Source: Zhengitettix transpicula
Lineage: Eukaryota; Arthropoda; Insecta; Orthoptera; Tetrigidae
DNA: 64,000 nucleotides
Direction: 5' to 3'
NCBI GenBank assembly: GCA_037074705.1
Contig: CM073591.1
Span: 181,127,432 to 181,191,431 of the forward strand
The position numbers were made by a program, and so were the translations under genes. Shown one piece after another: positions 1-11,299 of this stretch; position 1 is the first letter of the stretch, and every line of letters begins with the position of its first letter. The notes beneath the pieces were generated by a model that saw only the letters and a program-made list of their open reading frames with translations, was not told the DNA's origin and ran no database searches.

Positions 1-372
1 TATGAAGTGAAAAATGTATATGATATCTTAAGAGAGCCGAAATATCTTTCTGTTACCATAAGAGATCCAAAACTAGTTCCTGTACTTTGAGAGTGCTTTA
101 AATATTCCTTTCATGCCTAAAAAAGTCATTAATATTTCCGTAACCCTAAGAAAGTCAAAAATACTCAAGGTACCTTAAGATATGGTGCTTGTAAAATAAT
201 ACGGATAGATTAAGATTACTCTCTGTACCTTAACAGAGTCTAAAAAACTCCCGGAACATTAAGTAATGAAAAATACTTTAGGTACATTATGAAACTAAAA
301 AATAATATTGGTACCATAATAGAGTTTACAAATATTCCCAGTATCTTAATAATGTGTAAAATTATATGGGTC
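1..372. repeat. ~30-bp minisatellite, block 1
   Basis: Diverged head-to-tail monomers of about 28-31 bp run from the first base. The approximate consensus is AATACTCCCGGTACCTTAAG followed by AGAGTCAAA. No two monomers are identical, which indicates an old array. The same monomer fills 5440-6960, so the two blocks were probably once one array, later split by the retroelements between them. The array continues off the left edge of the window. Confidence 0.8.
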
Positions 373-687
373 GTTTCTTCGCCATATTAACATCTGCACA
401 AATTTTGGTATAAATTGCTCTACGCGTTTAAAATTGTACGCGGAACTTTGTTTCACCCTCGTTCACCCTCATTCCTAGGGACTCAACTAAAACTTAACCG
501 GTATGTTAATCAGAATGAAACTAATCTCGCTTGTTTTCGTTTGATAATTATGGAACAGCGTTTCACCCTACAACATTACTGTCATGCTGAATGTCAGTAT
601 TAGATAACCCGGAATAGACACCATTCTCGGTAGTTTTTGCATTTATTTTATAACTATTTAAGCACCACACCCATACTTTTTTTTAGG
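373..687 (+). repeat. relic monomer of the 52-57 kb repeat family
   Basis: The phrases AAATTTTGGTATAAATTGC and CTACGCGTTTAAAATTGTA, followed by a C-rich stretch, match the phrase order of the ~280-bp monomers at 54.0-56.7 kb (AAATTTGGTGAAATTTGC then CGGTGTAGATTTGTATTC). The short ORF here has no recognisable product. This is a degenerate copy, not a gene. Confidence 0.5.
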
Positions 688-1113
688 GTAACAGACTACA
701 TGAGTGTAATCCACATAGTGGCAACTCCCCTTTAATAGCATAGGAAGTGATTTGAAAGGGGGCATGCGGTAGGGTAGAGGAAGGTAGCCAAGGGTTAACT
801 AAGGCCTCCGGGCTATAGTTTAAGGATTCTACCCGGCAATTCGCCTTAAAGTGATGCAGGGAAACCCCTAGAAAAACCTGCGTCAGGTAGGTCGGGCATT
901 TGGTATTTGTCCCACGCCCTTCCGATGGCGGGAGAGGGGTTAGCTGTGGGGTCGCAGCTTTCCCCTTGCCGTGCCTTGACCGGTTTAGGAGGCAGCTGGT
1001 CGACTATTCCAATAGGAATAGCGAACAACTCCTACCGTATGCCCAAGGTCTGCGACCCCGGAACATACACCTCTCAAAACAGGACGAGGCGCCTCGGCAT
1101 GTGGGAACCTTAG
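688..1113 (+). repeat. dispersed ~420-bp repeat A, + copy
   Basis: This GC-richer block starts near GGTAACAGACTACATGAG and ends near CTCGGCATGTGGGAACC. A nearly full copy lies inverted at 7466-7862 and partial copies at 2125-2405. Shared landmarks include the PuPy-rich stretch with CTTTAATAGCATAGGAAG and the phrase GGAGGCAGCTGGTCGAC. Open frames inside it differ between copies and carry stops, so I see no gene. The class is unknown. Confidence 0.7.
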
Positions 1114-1130
1114 TTCAAAAAAAAAGTTAA

Positions 1131-1800
1131 TAGGGGTATTTTACCCGTCAAGTGTTTGTTTCTGATCGTAAGTAACACATGTATAAATTTTGGTACAAGT
1201 TGCTCCACGTGTTTAAGATTGCACGCAAAACATTTTTTACCCTTCCTCCCCCAATACAACTTAACCGGAATGTTGAATAGCATAATTAATCTCAGCGACT
1301 TGCATAACCGAGGATTCAACACCAATCTGGTTGTTATCGTGTTACTTTTCCATCCGATTCAGAAAGAGGTTGAAATTATTCCAAAAAAACATCAGGAGAA
1401 ACACTATAAATTGACCCGAAAAATATTTATTTGACGCAAATATCGGACGCTCTTAGCATTTTTGAAAATTTCCATCCCCGTCCACCCCCGCCCCTAGGGG
1501 TATAGTCGTCTTACCCACACAGTGATTGTTTCCGGTTCTAAAGGAACATTTGTATAAAATTTGGTAGAAATTGATAAACGCGCTTAGATTTGTATGCGGA
1601 ATATATATATACACTTGGATGAAATTCTCTAGGGATTCCAGGCGGGTAAGATTATCGAGCATTCGAAAAACTTACCCGGCTAGAATTCCGAGAGAATTTC
1701 ATCCAACATTTACACCGGGTAAACCTATGGTTGACTATACACACACTTATATACATTCACACAACGGTTTTCGAAAAGCGCGGTCAGCAATAGACACGTA
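1131..1800 (+). repeat. relic tandem monomers of the 52-57 kb repeat family
   Basis: At least two degenerate monomers are visible. One has AAATTTTGGTACAAGTTG near 1187 and the other has AAATTTGGTAGAAATTGATA near 1557, each preceded by a GTTTCTGATCG or GTTTCCGGTTC phrase like the GTTTCCTGGTCG of the younger copies. The C-rich CCACCCCCGCCCCTAGGGG phrase near 1480 is also shared. From 1801 to 2120 I see no recognisable feature. Confidence 0.5.
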
Positions 1801-2124
1801 AAGAATAGTCGTGGACACGGCTCAGCAGGTCATACTGGGCAAGATGTGGAGACGGGGTTCGAAGAAATACTGTGCGGTAGTGAACCTAAATGTAGAGAAC
1901 GCATTTAACTCTTTGAGGTCCTATAATAGTCAGCATAATAAAACAAATAATAAAGATACCAAGAAAAATACTTAAGAAAAAAACATCTCTGCATAGCAGA
2001 AAAAAATATAGGAATCATTTCAGGGAATATTTAGATATGAGTATACATTTTATAGCGAAACTCTCTGCAGTCCTGAAAGAAAATCTAGCACATCAAAGGA
2101 AAGGCATCACACCTTTCAAATCCA

Positions 2125-2405
2125 TTGCTATCCTATTAAAGGAGAGTTTCCACCACGTGGATTACCCTCATGTAGCCTGTTACCCTAAAAAAAAGTAATA
2201 TTAAAAAAAACTACCTGATGCAGATTTTCTGGGGCTTGTCATGCATAACTCTTAAGCGAATGCCGGGTAGGAACCTTAAACTATAGACCGGAGACCCTAG
2301 TTAACCCTTGGATACCTTCCTCTACACTTCCGCATTCCCCCTTTCAAATCCCTTCCTATGCTATTAAAGGGGAGTTGCCCTCATGTAGCCTGTTACCATA
2401 ATAAA
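2125..2405 (-). repeat. repeat A, two partial - strand copies
   Basis: The phrase GTGGATTACCCTCATGTAGC followed by CTGTTACC occurs at about 2158-2187, and CCCTCATGTAGCCTGTTACC recurs at about 2378-2397. Between them lies the repeat A region with CCTTCCTATGCTATTAAAGG. This looks like a short tandem or nested pair of repeat A ends, in the same orientation as the 7466-7862 copy. Confidence 0.6.
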
Positions 2406-2429
2406 AAATATGTCAACTGACAAGAACCC

Positions 2430-3950
2430 CGGCGGATAAGCAAATATCCAACAGGTTAGCAAAAGGCCTTAAAAAGTTACTTCACAAGCAAAAAAATTTG
2501 AATCATTACAAGATTATCTCGAAGGACTAACGCCTACTGAAGCCACAGATTATTTCATTTGGAAGGCTACACGCAAAATAAAACATCCTCAACGATACAT
2601 ACCGCCGATCAAAGGACAATATAATACCTAGGCAAGTCGAAATGCTACAACTTTTGCAGAACATCTCATCAATGTTTTTCAACCAAATCCAACTCAGTAA
2701 CCTGGAATGGAGGAGGAAATCAAAGATCATTTATCAACTCCACAGCAGATGGATTTACCACTGAGGAAATTCTGAGATAGAAAGAATCATACAGCACGAT
2801 ATCAAACAAAAGAAAGCGCCGGTATATGACCTCATTACCGGAAAAGTTCTAAGGGAATTGTATCAAAAAGGTTATCAAGTGATAACAAACATATACAACG
2901 CGATTCTAAGATTATAATATTTTCCCTTGCACTGGAAAGTAGCAGAAATAGTCATGGTATTCAAACCGGAAAAAAATACAAATGTTTCTTCATACGGCCT
3001 ATCAGTTTACTACCAATCCTCGCAAAAGTTCTAGAAAAAATAATTGTGGAGCGAATAACTCCAATAATTGAGGAACGCCAACTCATACCTTAGCATCAAT
3101 TCGGTTTTCGAAAAGGACATCGACTGATAAAGCAGATTAACCAGGACGTCGAAAATAAACGTTATTGTTCAACCGTAAGTGTTGATATTTCTAAAGTGAG
3201 GCACAATGGTATACTTCATAAATTGAGGAGCGCATTCCCTCATCCAATATTTTCTCCGCTACAATCATATCTCACAGGCAGAACCTTTCGAGTGAAATAT
3301 CAAGAATTTATTCCAATCCTCTCGGGAGTACCGCAGGGAAGTATCATTGGGCCCATGTTATATTCAATATACACAGGAGACTTGCCAGAAACAACTCAAA
3401 TAACTACAGCCACTTATGCCGATGACACTATATTTCTATCATCACATGAGAATCCAACTATTGGCTCCAGTAAAATACAACTACATCTTATCAGTATGAA
3501 GAATGGTTACTGCTATGGCGAATAAATGTTAATGAAAAGAAACTGTAAATATTACAATGGAAATTGTATTAATAGATACTAATCATATTAAAAAAAAAGA
3601 CTAAATAAAATATCTAGGACTTCACATTGACAGATGAATGACATGGCGCACTCATATATTTACCAAAGGAATGCAACTAGGAATAAACGTTTCGTCAAAT
3701 GTACTTCTACTAGAAAGGAACTCCTCATTATCCATTGACAATGAACTTTAAATATATAAATCCGTGCTAATACCCAATTGAACATTCTGAATACCACTCT
3801 GTGGCAGTGAAATCAATTCAAATTTAGAAATCGACACACACAAATGAAATTGCAATCACACTGTTCAATGAAGTAGACGAACCAAGACGATTATAACGCA
3901 CTTATCTACGCAATTGTCATATTACAACTACAGCTCACTGAAACATTTCT
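2430..3950 (+). pseudogene. Jockey-clade LINE reverse-transcriptase relic
   Basis: Translated pieces in shifting frames give the pre-RT linker of Jockey elements (TDYFIWKATRKIKHPQ near 2550), RT motifs RPISLLPILAKVLEKII and HQFGFRKGH (3000-3120), SGVPQGSIIGPMLYSIYTGD and the catalytic TYADDTIFLSS (3325-3440), then the thumb motif KYLGLHID near 3610. Stops and frameshifts occur throughout; the longest intact frame is 3196-3525 (109 aa). The endonuclease and ORF1 are absent, so the copy is 5'-truncated. It encoded RT for target-primed retrotransposition and is now inactive. Both ends are approximate. Confidence 0.85.
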
Positions 3951-4039
3951 CTTAATGACATGTATATAGTATAAATTATTAGATTAAGTATTGTCAAAAA
4001 TTGAATTCACAGTCCGTCAAGCGGACCGATTGTACATAA

Positions 4040-4840
4040 ATAAGGAGTCAATAAACTCAGCGAGGTGGAGCTTCATTCGGTAGAAATGCGGTTCCGTCGT
4101 ACATCACGAGGAGTTTTTCAACTCCACATGCTAAAGGGAGTTACGATCGTGAGGTTTTCCGACGACATTGCGGTGGTTTTGGTGGCCAAACACCTTACCC
4201 AGGTGGTCCAAACTAGCAACACGACAGTGAGAAATGGATATAATCCGTAGCCTCGAGCTTGCCGTGCATAGACGGAAGCAGTGCTCAACTCGAGTCAGGG
4301 AGACCATCACCTTAGCAATTGATGCGTCAGAACCATCGATTCGCTATCTAGACGTCGAACTGGATGACAAATTGTCATGCAAGCGTCACCTCGTAATTAC
4401 GAGTGAGAAAGCGAAAAATGTCTGCGCTGCCACCACTGACGGACCCAGACAAAATAGGCGGCTATTTCTGGCTCACGTGGTCAGGTCGATATTGCTCTAT
4501 GTCGCTCCCATATGGACGGACGCCACTAGGGCCAGAGCACGTTTTCTCAGGGCTGCAGCCGTATATAGACTGAGCGCGTTGAGAGTCATATGCTCCTCTC
4601 GTATCGTTTCCAACGACGCAGCATGTGTTCTAGTTGGAATGCCGCCAATAGACATCTTGGCCGCAAAAAAGCAGAAGGAAAAGAGAACACAGAAGGAGAA
4701 ACCAATAACCGAGCGGCAACGACGCTGGAGAGTGTCCTCACAGGGACGTTAGATACATCCCTGACATGGACGAGGAGAAAACATGGGGAGTTATGTAACT
4801 CAATAATGATAGGGCATGGATGTTTTAAAAAATGTATATA
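4040..4840 (+). pseudogene. R1-clade LINE ORF2 C-terminal relic
   Basis: Two overlapping frames, 4065-4250 and 4234-4752, carry motifs of the R1/TRAS/SART group of insect LINEs. These are a degenerate FADD box (VRFSDDIAVVLVAKHL), then IRYLDVELDDKLSCKRHL, then SILLYVAPIWTDATRARA, and the post-RT AACVLVGMPPIDILA. The frame changes between the RT box and the thumb, and the upstream RT fingers and the endonuclease are missing. Base composition is clearly higher in GC than the surrounding minisatellite. From 4841 to 5210 I see no gene. Confidence 0.8.
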
Positions 4841-5214
4841 GGTTAAATATAGCGTAAAGTTCCATATGCCTAAAGAGTGATAGAGAGGAGGAAGACATGG
4901 AACACTCTTTTTTCAACTGAAACATTCTGAAAATCTAAGAATGACTGTTAGTGACGAAGTCAAGAAGGAAATAACACGTGTAAATCTAGTGTCGGCAGAC
5001 AAGTTGAAGGCCATTAGTAAACAAGCTCTACGGTAGTAATTGAATTATGTTAAGTTGAAAAGGAGAATAGTCCATGATAGGAAGAAAAGCCACGGCTAAG
5101 ACCACTTCCTACGAAGTAATACCTAATTGCAGTTCCGTAGGAGCATATAAGGTTCAGGAAAGAAAGCGTGGTGTTTTTAGACGGTATGAATTCAAACCTT
5201 TTGGATACTGAGAA

Positions 5215-5400
5215 CTGCTAACCAAATACATACACATAAACACCCAATTTTATTTATTACACTAGATGGGTGTTCGGCGTTGTCCGGGCATTTCTTTATT
5301 TAAGCCTGGAAAAGTTTTTAATTGGAAGTTCATTTCTTGGTCATCAGTGATTTAATCGGCAACAGAGCGTCCCATTTTTGAACATTTATATTTCACGCCC
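5215..5400 (+). repeat. 5' head of the 52-57 kb repeat family
   Basis: The phrase ACTAGATGGGTGTTCGGCG followed by TTGTCCGGGCATTTCTTTAT (from 5261) matches the head ACTAGCTGGGTGCCCGGCG followed by TTGCCCGAGATGTCATTTAT at 52172. It is directly preceded by ACATACACATAAACACCC and a TTTTATTTATTA tail. That is the same tail-to-head arrangement seen in the younger copies. Confidence 0.55.
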
Positions 5401-5439
5401 TTTACCCAATCTCTGACGACGGAATGTTAATTTAATCTT

Positions 5440-6960
5440 AACTGGTATGATAGCTCACTGTACCTTAATCCAGTCAATACATCTTGAGACAGTAATACCT
5501 AAGAGAATATACTTCCTGTACACTGAAAACGCCAAAACACTCCCCACGCCCTAATAGAGTTATACAATATCCACGGTACCTTAAGGCAGTCAGAAATTTA
5601 TGTAAAAAATCCAGTTACCTTAAAAAAGTAAAAATACACTGGGTACCCAAAGACACTAAAAATATTCCCGGTAACCAATTGTCAAAAATACTCCTATTAT
5701 CTTAAGACAGTCAAAGTACTTCCGAAACGTTTACAGAGTCCAAAATAATCAAGGTACTATATTGTAAAATATTCTCACTAGAGTAATTGTCAAAAATACT
5801 CCCAGTACCTTAAAAGCGTAAACTATGCTCCCGGTACACTAAGAATTAAAATTTTGTCTTGTATCTTGAGTGTGTAAAAAAAATACTCCCTGGAACTTAA
5901 GAGGGCAATTAACAACCCCGGAACCCTAAAATAATCAAAAGTACTTCAGGAACCTTAATTAAGTGTAAAATAATACCAGTAGGCTAATAGACAAAATTAC
6001 TTCCGTTACCTTAAGAGAATCTAAAATACTCGCGGCACGTTAAGATAATTAAAAATACTTTCGGTGCGTTAGGGCAGTCAAAAATACTGTCGGTACCCAA
6101 AGAGAGTAAATGCTCACAGTAGCTTAAAATATTTAATTATACTTCTGATGCACTAAAATATTCAAATTTCCTTCCGGTACCTTGAGAGAGTTAAAAGTAC
6201 TCCCGCTAACTTGAGATAAAGTAAAATAATACCCATAGTCTGAGTCACAATTACCTTCGCACCTTAAAAAAGTTATAAATACTCCCGGTATAATAATAGA
6301 GTACAATGTCAGTTTAAAAAATACTTCCGGTAAGTTAAGAGTTTCAAAAATACTCCCGGTTCTCCAAAAGCCTCAAATACTTCCAGTACGATAAGAGGGT
6401 AAAACATTCCCGGTACCTAAATACTATAAAAAATATATCTAGTCCTTAAGAGTACAAAAATAATCCAGGTTCGTTAAAAGACTCAAAAGTACGGTTGGTA
6501 CCAGAAAAGGGTAAAAAATATTCCCGGTACTTTAAGAGACTTAAAATAATACTGGTAGCCAAAGTGAGTCACGAATATGTCTGGTACCGTTCTCGGAACC
6601 AAATAAGAGTAAAAATTTCTTCTAAAACTTTGGGAGTTCAAAAATACTCTCGGTACCTTAAAAGAGTGTAAAATAATACATGTATTCTAAATTAGTCAAA
6701 ATTACTTTCGGTACATTTTGACAGTCATAAATATACCCGGTACCATAAGGAAGTCAAAATTATTCCAGTAAAAGCAAAAAATACTCCCGATAACTTTAAA
6801 GAGAAAAAATACCTCCCGATACCACAAGAGAGTTTCTTATAATATCATCAGTCTAACAGAGTTAAATTTACTTTCGGCACCTTAAGAGAGTAAAAAACAG
6901 CAACCGGTAAGTTAATAAAGTCAAAAATATTCCAGGTACCGTAAGATAGTGAATAATACT
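5440..6960. repeat. ~30-bp minisatellite, block 2
   Basis: Roughly fifty head-to-tail monomers of about 30 bp repeat the pattern AAATACTCCCGGTACCTTAAG plus AGAGT. Every monomer differs, by point changes and by 1-4 bp indels. There is no constant repeat with unique spacers, and no coding frame survives. It is the same satellite as 1-372. Confidence 0.85.
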
Positions 6961-7465
6961 TGCCACTCCCACCCTTATAGGTGTTTTACCAAACCAGTAT
7001 TTGTTGAATGTAGATTTCTCGGGTTTCGACCCGGGCTATATCCTGTGTGAAACACAACGTTTCGATATAACCCGGTCAACAAATTCAGCGGGAAAAGGTA
7101 CATTCGGTTAACCAATATTTTGTCCCTGATCGTAACATGTCAAAAATTTGGTAGAATTTTTCTCGCCCTAGTTCGCTACTCCTACGGCTTGAAGTCCAAC
7201 TTAAAGACATTTTGAATTTCAGAATTAATTTTATTGGCATCCATAACGCAGGATTGTACATCAATGTCGGTTGTTTTCGTATTATAATGAAAAGGCCATT
7301 CATTCTCTTCCTCCCCTACTCCATTACCTAGCGGCTGCACTACACTGCCTTTGAAAGTCAGAATTAAACTCAGCGACTTACATAACCCAGGAATAGACAG
7401 AATTCTCGGTCGTTTTTGCATAATTTTTATGTAAAGCCCTTCTGCTCCCAACCCTACGGATCGAA
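6961..7465 (+). repeat. relic monomers with an embedded inverted repeat
   Basis: AAAAATTTGGTAGAATTTTTC (7142-) and the C-rich phrases match the ~280-bp monomer family at 54-57 kb. Inside, 7028-7042 (GACCCGGGCTATATC) and 7064-7077 (GATATAACCCGGTC) form inverted arms with one bulge, around a loop that itself contains TGTGTGAAACACA. The short ORFs here are not recognisable proteins. Confidence 0.45.
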
Positions 7466-7862
7466 CTAAGGTTCCCACATGCCGAGGCACCTTGGCCTGT
7501 TATGAGAGGTGTATGTTCTGGGGTCGCAATCCTTGTGCATGCGGTAAGAGTTGTCCGCTATTCCTATTGGAATAGTCGGCCAGCTGCCTCCTAAACCGGT
7601 AAAGGCACGGCGAGGGGAAATCTGCGACCCCACAGCAAATCCCTCTCCTGCCATCGGAAGGGCGTGGGACAAGTACCAAATGCCCGACCTACCTGATGCA
7701 GGTTTTTCTAGGATTTTCCCTGCATAATTTTTAGGCGAATAGCCCGGAGGCCCTAGGCTACCTTCCTCTACCCTTCCGCATCCACCCTTTCAAATCCCTT
7801 CCTATGCTATTAAAGGGGAGTTGCCACCACGTGGATTACCCTCATGTAGCCTATTACCTAAA
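7466..7862 (-). repeat. repeat A, nearly complete - strand copy
   Basis: This is the reverse complement of 688-1113 over almost its full length, with about 85-90% identity by eye. It starts at GGTTCCCACATGCCGAGGC and ends at CATGTAGCCTATTACC. The two near-complete copies face each other and enclose 6.3 kb of LINE relics and minisatellite. Confidence 0.75.
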
Positions 7863-8360
7863 AAAACATAATGGGGAATACCTCTTTCAATCGCATCCAT
7901 CTCGAAAATATATTATTTCAAAGTAATATCAATTATTTTAGAATGTTTGAAAACCGTGTCTTACCTCCACAGTACAAAGTGTTTACTTTTGGTTCAAAAG
8001 GAACCAAACCTTATGTCGAAATTGCTCCAAGCAATTTGAATGCGGAACATGCACATAAAATGAATTTTATTGCATGGTGTACTGTGTTTATACTATTGAA
8101 TGTAACGTTTAGGTTAGCGGTGATGTCGATTGTATTTTTGAAATAATGATGACGAATATGGCACAAGGGTATTTCATTAATTAAATTACACTCATACCAT
8201 GACGTAAAATACATATACGATTTACTACATATGTTTAATAAATGCAGAATGAACGGTATAATGAAGCAGGAATTCAATATGTGAATAAATATATATAAAA
8301 CAAAAATTCCGGTGTGCAGTAGAAAGAAAGAAACCCATTCAGCATGAAAAGTTAGGAACG

Positions 8361-8912
8361 AAACACTGCAAGAAGTAGAAGAGCTTACTTTTCTGAGTAG
8401 CACAATAACGAGCGACGGAAGAAGCTGCAGAGAAATAATAACCAGAATTGCTCAGGCCAAGATAGCATTTACTAATAATAAGAACTTGCTTACTACAAAA
8501 AAATAATGAATTGAGGAAAAAAGTATTGAAGACTTATGTATAGAGTATTACACTGTATGGCAACGAAGCTTGAACCATAAGGAAAGGAGAAAGGAAGGAC
8601 TATTAGTTTTTGAAGTCTGGTGCTATAGAATAATTATGAAAATCAGCTCGAGAGAAATGGTCTCAAACAAGGAAGTATTCAGAAGAATAGGAGAATAATA
8701 TTGCTTCATGAAACTCCTAAGAAAAGACGAACCCAGTTGGTAGGCCATATCCTTCGTCACAATTGACTGTTAAAGAAGATAATGGAGAGAAAAGTTGGGG
8801 GAAGAATGGTAAAGGAAGACATGAATTGTGCTTCATATTATGAACTGAAAAGGAAGGCGGAGAGGCAAGAAGAATGGAAATCTGCTACCAACCAACTTCA
8901 CGATTGCTGGCC
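8361..8912 (+). pseudogene. RTE-clade LINE ORF C-terminal relic
   Basis: Pieces in changing frames match the end of RTE (BovB-like) ORF2: EELTFLSSTITSDGR, IAQAKIAFTNNKNLLT, FEVWCYRIIMKIS, NKEVFRRIGE, KVGGRMVKEDMNCASYYELK, and SATNQLHD at the end. Several stops and frameshifts break it, and the RT core is missing (5'-truncated). From 7863 to 8360 there is AT-rich sequence with no gene that I recognise. Confidence 0.8.
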
Positions 8913-8914
8913 TA

Positions 8915-8941
8915 AGAGAGAGAGAGAGAGAGAGAGAGAGA
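8915..8941. repeat. (AG)n microsatellite
   Basis: An uninterrupted AG dinucleotide run of about 27 bp sits directly after the RTE relic. That is the position where RTE elements often end in a simple repeat, so it may be the 3' tail of that LINE. Confidence 0.85.
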
Positions 8942-9039
8942 CCAAAAAATCCTGGACGCCATTTTGTTGTTTTATTTGTGAGACAACGACTTCTGTATTC
9001 GACGTAGAGATGTAGGGATCATATGCATAGCTCTGCAAT

Positions 9040-9420
9040 ATTTGTGCTCTCGAGGAGGATGGAATATATGGTCATACTCCTCGAGTTGACGCTGGTTTGG
9101 ATGACGGGTTTGAAAGACATGACTCGTTTTCAGACTTTGGTTTCTTAAAAAATGGGGACCAGCCCCGCGCCCGCTGGTCCCTGCATGACGGCCAACCAGA
9201 TCTACCGCCGCCTCTGCTTCCGTCGGCACAGACCGCCGGGCTAGCCCCGACGTCTTGCTCCCGTTCCGCACACGGGGTTCCATTCCACAGGTGGGGCGAG
9301 ACCAAGGTTGGATTACCGTCCCCAGGGGACCTTCGCCCAAGACCTCGGCCTCATCCCCTCCGGTGGAATGGGCTCCGAGCTCTGGAGCGGCCACTTTATA
9401 TACCCACTAAAACAATACTT
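9040..9420. other. GC-rich patch with a hairpin, no gene recognised
   Basis: Base composition changes sharply to GC-rich, including CpG. At the left edge CTCGAGGAG (9049-9057) and CTCCTCGAG (9077-9085) form a perfect 9-bp stem with a 19-nt loop. Both strands contain long open frames, which is expected at high GC; none matches a family I know. It directly follows the 3' side of the - strand Penelope-like relic, so it may be that element's untranslated end. A CpG-rich promoter is the alternative. Confidence 0.35.
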
Positions 9421-9589
9421 AGCTCGTCTCCACGGTTTCCATCAACACGTCACGAGCAGACGACAGCAGCCACACAGATAATATTTGCAAAAACGATATC
9501 GTATAATTTATTATACCAGGAATTATATTAACTGCATTACACATGATATTTAGGCAAGGATGATGTGAATATAAAATTAATGAACGTAA

Positions 9590-11165
9590 GCTTCCCCGAT
9601 GCAAATTCTTAATGAATTCGTCACGGTACACCAACCGGGTTAGATATGTCCTATGTTTCCACAGACATTCTCTGCCGCAGTTGTCAAGGTAATCTGCCAC
9701 CGTATGACGTAAACATCGTGTTCTAATCTTCGAATCTAATGTTCCTTGCTGAGATCTGATTGGTTCTTGTAAATCCCGTGACATCTGAGTTTTCTTAACT
9801 CGTAATTTTGAAATAATGGGATCCAGAGTATTTGATTGCAGTTGCGAGGAATTTGATATACCCCAGCAGTTTTTAAGTCTATGTTATTTATATCTAGTCT
9901 TATTTTGTTTTGTGGCCGAAAAATCATCTTGATGTTACGTTTGGCCAGGATCCTGCCAATCTTGGATGTTATCTGCCATGCGTATGGAAGGAAAGTAAAT
10001 TTTGTAGGTTTTGATTCAATCTTTACTTCCTTATTCTTTTTTCTGCGAGCCATATAAATGATTGATAGCGTGTATCAATTTATAATGAATATTTGCCGCA
10101 AATGTTCTATTTCAGAAGCCAATTTGTTTTTTTATCAACGATGGACCGTGCTCCATGTATTAAAGGTTGCAACGCCGCGTTTTTCTTTACTGGATGATGC
10201 AAACTATTTCCATTGAAATATAAATCTGTGTGCGTGGACTTTCTGTACACACCGTGTCCCAATTTTCCACCAGGTTTCCTGTAAATAAGTCCAAAAACGG
10301 TAATGCTCCTCCATTTTCAATATTCATTGTAAACTGATTGTTATGGTGTATACCGATTAAAAGTTCTAATATCGCAGATAAAGCATTTATTCCGTAGCAC
10401 CATATAACAAAGGTGTCACCTGCATATCTATACGAGCATATGTCTTTTTCTTTGTTAATTCTAAATATTTTTCCTCAAATTGTTCCATATAAAAATTGGC
10501 CAACCCCGTGGAAATAAGTGAGCACATTGCAACGCCATCGGTCTGTTCTAAAAACTGTCATTGATATTGAAAGTATGTGGTTGTAAGCACATGTTCAAAT
10601 AATTTTATAATATCAGTAAGGAAAATTACTTTCTAATAATCGTAATGGATCAACATTCGGTACCTTTAGTGATCAAAACTTGACAAGTAAATACTCAGCC
10701 CCAACTTCTAACTTGTTTAAAATCTTATGTACGAATTCCGTGGAATTACTTATATGATGTTCACATTTACCGTCTTGTGAACTTAGTTTCTAGGACAAAA
10801 ACTTGGCAAAATAGTATGTTGGAGAACCGAACGTGCTCACAATCGAACGTAGATGGACGCCATCCTTGTGTGCTTCAGGGTTGTCGGATCTTCTTATAAT
10901 TACCATAATTGAGCATGGTTGTCAATTTCATGATCCGAGCTACGTGTAAAAACCACTGTTCAATTACCTTTATCAGTAGTATAAATATGTCATTACCATC
11001 ACCTAGTTTCCTCAGAGCTTGTCGTTCTTCAAAGATGATATTGAGCTGTGCAGATGTTGTGTTGGCCACACCACTAATTATTTCCTTAACTGGTATATAC
11101 CGTTGCGTAGGTACAAAGTTCAAACCTTTTTGTAGCACTGAGAGCATCGCTTCGTCTAAGACTTT
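9590..11165 (-). pseudogene. Penelope-like element (RT + GIY-YIG) relic
   Basis: Read on the - strand, the order is as follows. The N-terminal region has SVLQKGLNFVPTQRYIP (near 11110). The RT has a damaged TDGVAMCSLISTGLANFYME (near 10540), a YAGDTFVIW catalytic box in which the first Asp of the usual ADD is Gly (near 10430), and GALPFLD (near 10300). Next come ISKIGRILAKRNIKMIF and then the GIY-YIG endonuclease start TAGVYQIPRNC (near 9860). Remnants of the nuclease C-terminus (VADYLDNCGRE, TYLTRLVYRDEFIKN) reach about 9600. Penelope-like elements use this RT and nuclease for a telomerase-like retrotransposition. Many stops and frameshifts show that this copy is dead. Confidence 0.85.
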
Positions 11166-11299
11166 TTCCTAGAATTTAATAATGGCTGTCTTTATTGTGT
11201 TAGTTGTAAGAATTTTCTTTTTGCCGCTGAGGCAGACAAACTCAGTCCGTGTGAATGTAGTACGTAGATGTGCTTGGTACGGGTGTTCCGTAGAGGAAT

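Noticed and set aside
4065..4841. Intact host gene from overlapping 61-, 172- and 83-residue ORFs
   Set aside because: Their order matches R1-type RT and thumb motifs with frameshifts, so it is a retroelement relic.
5440..6960. Regular ~30-bp repeats suggesting a CRISPR array
   Set aside because: The whole sequence is repetitive, with no constant repeat and unique spacers; every monomer drifts. The genomic context is eukaryotic. It is a minisatellite.
9072..9394. 140-residue and other long frames on both strands
   Set aside because: They overlap in several frames in a GC-rich patch, where stops are rare; no family motif is visible.
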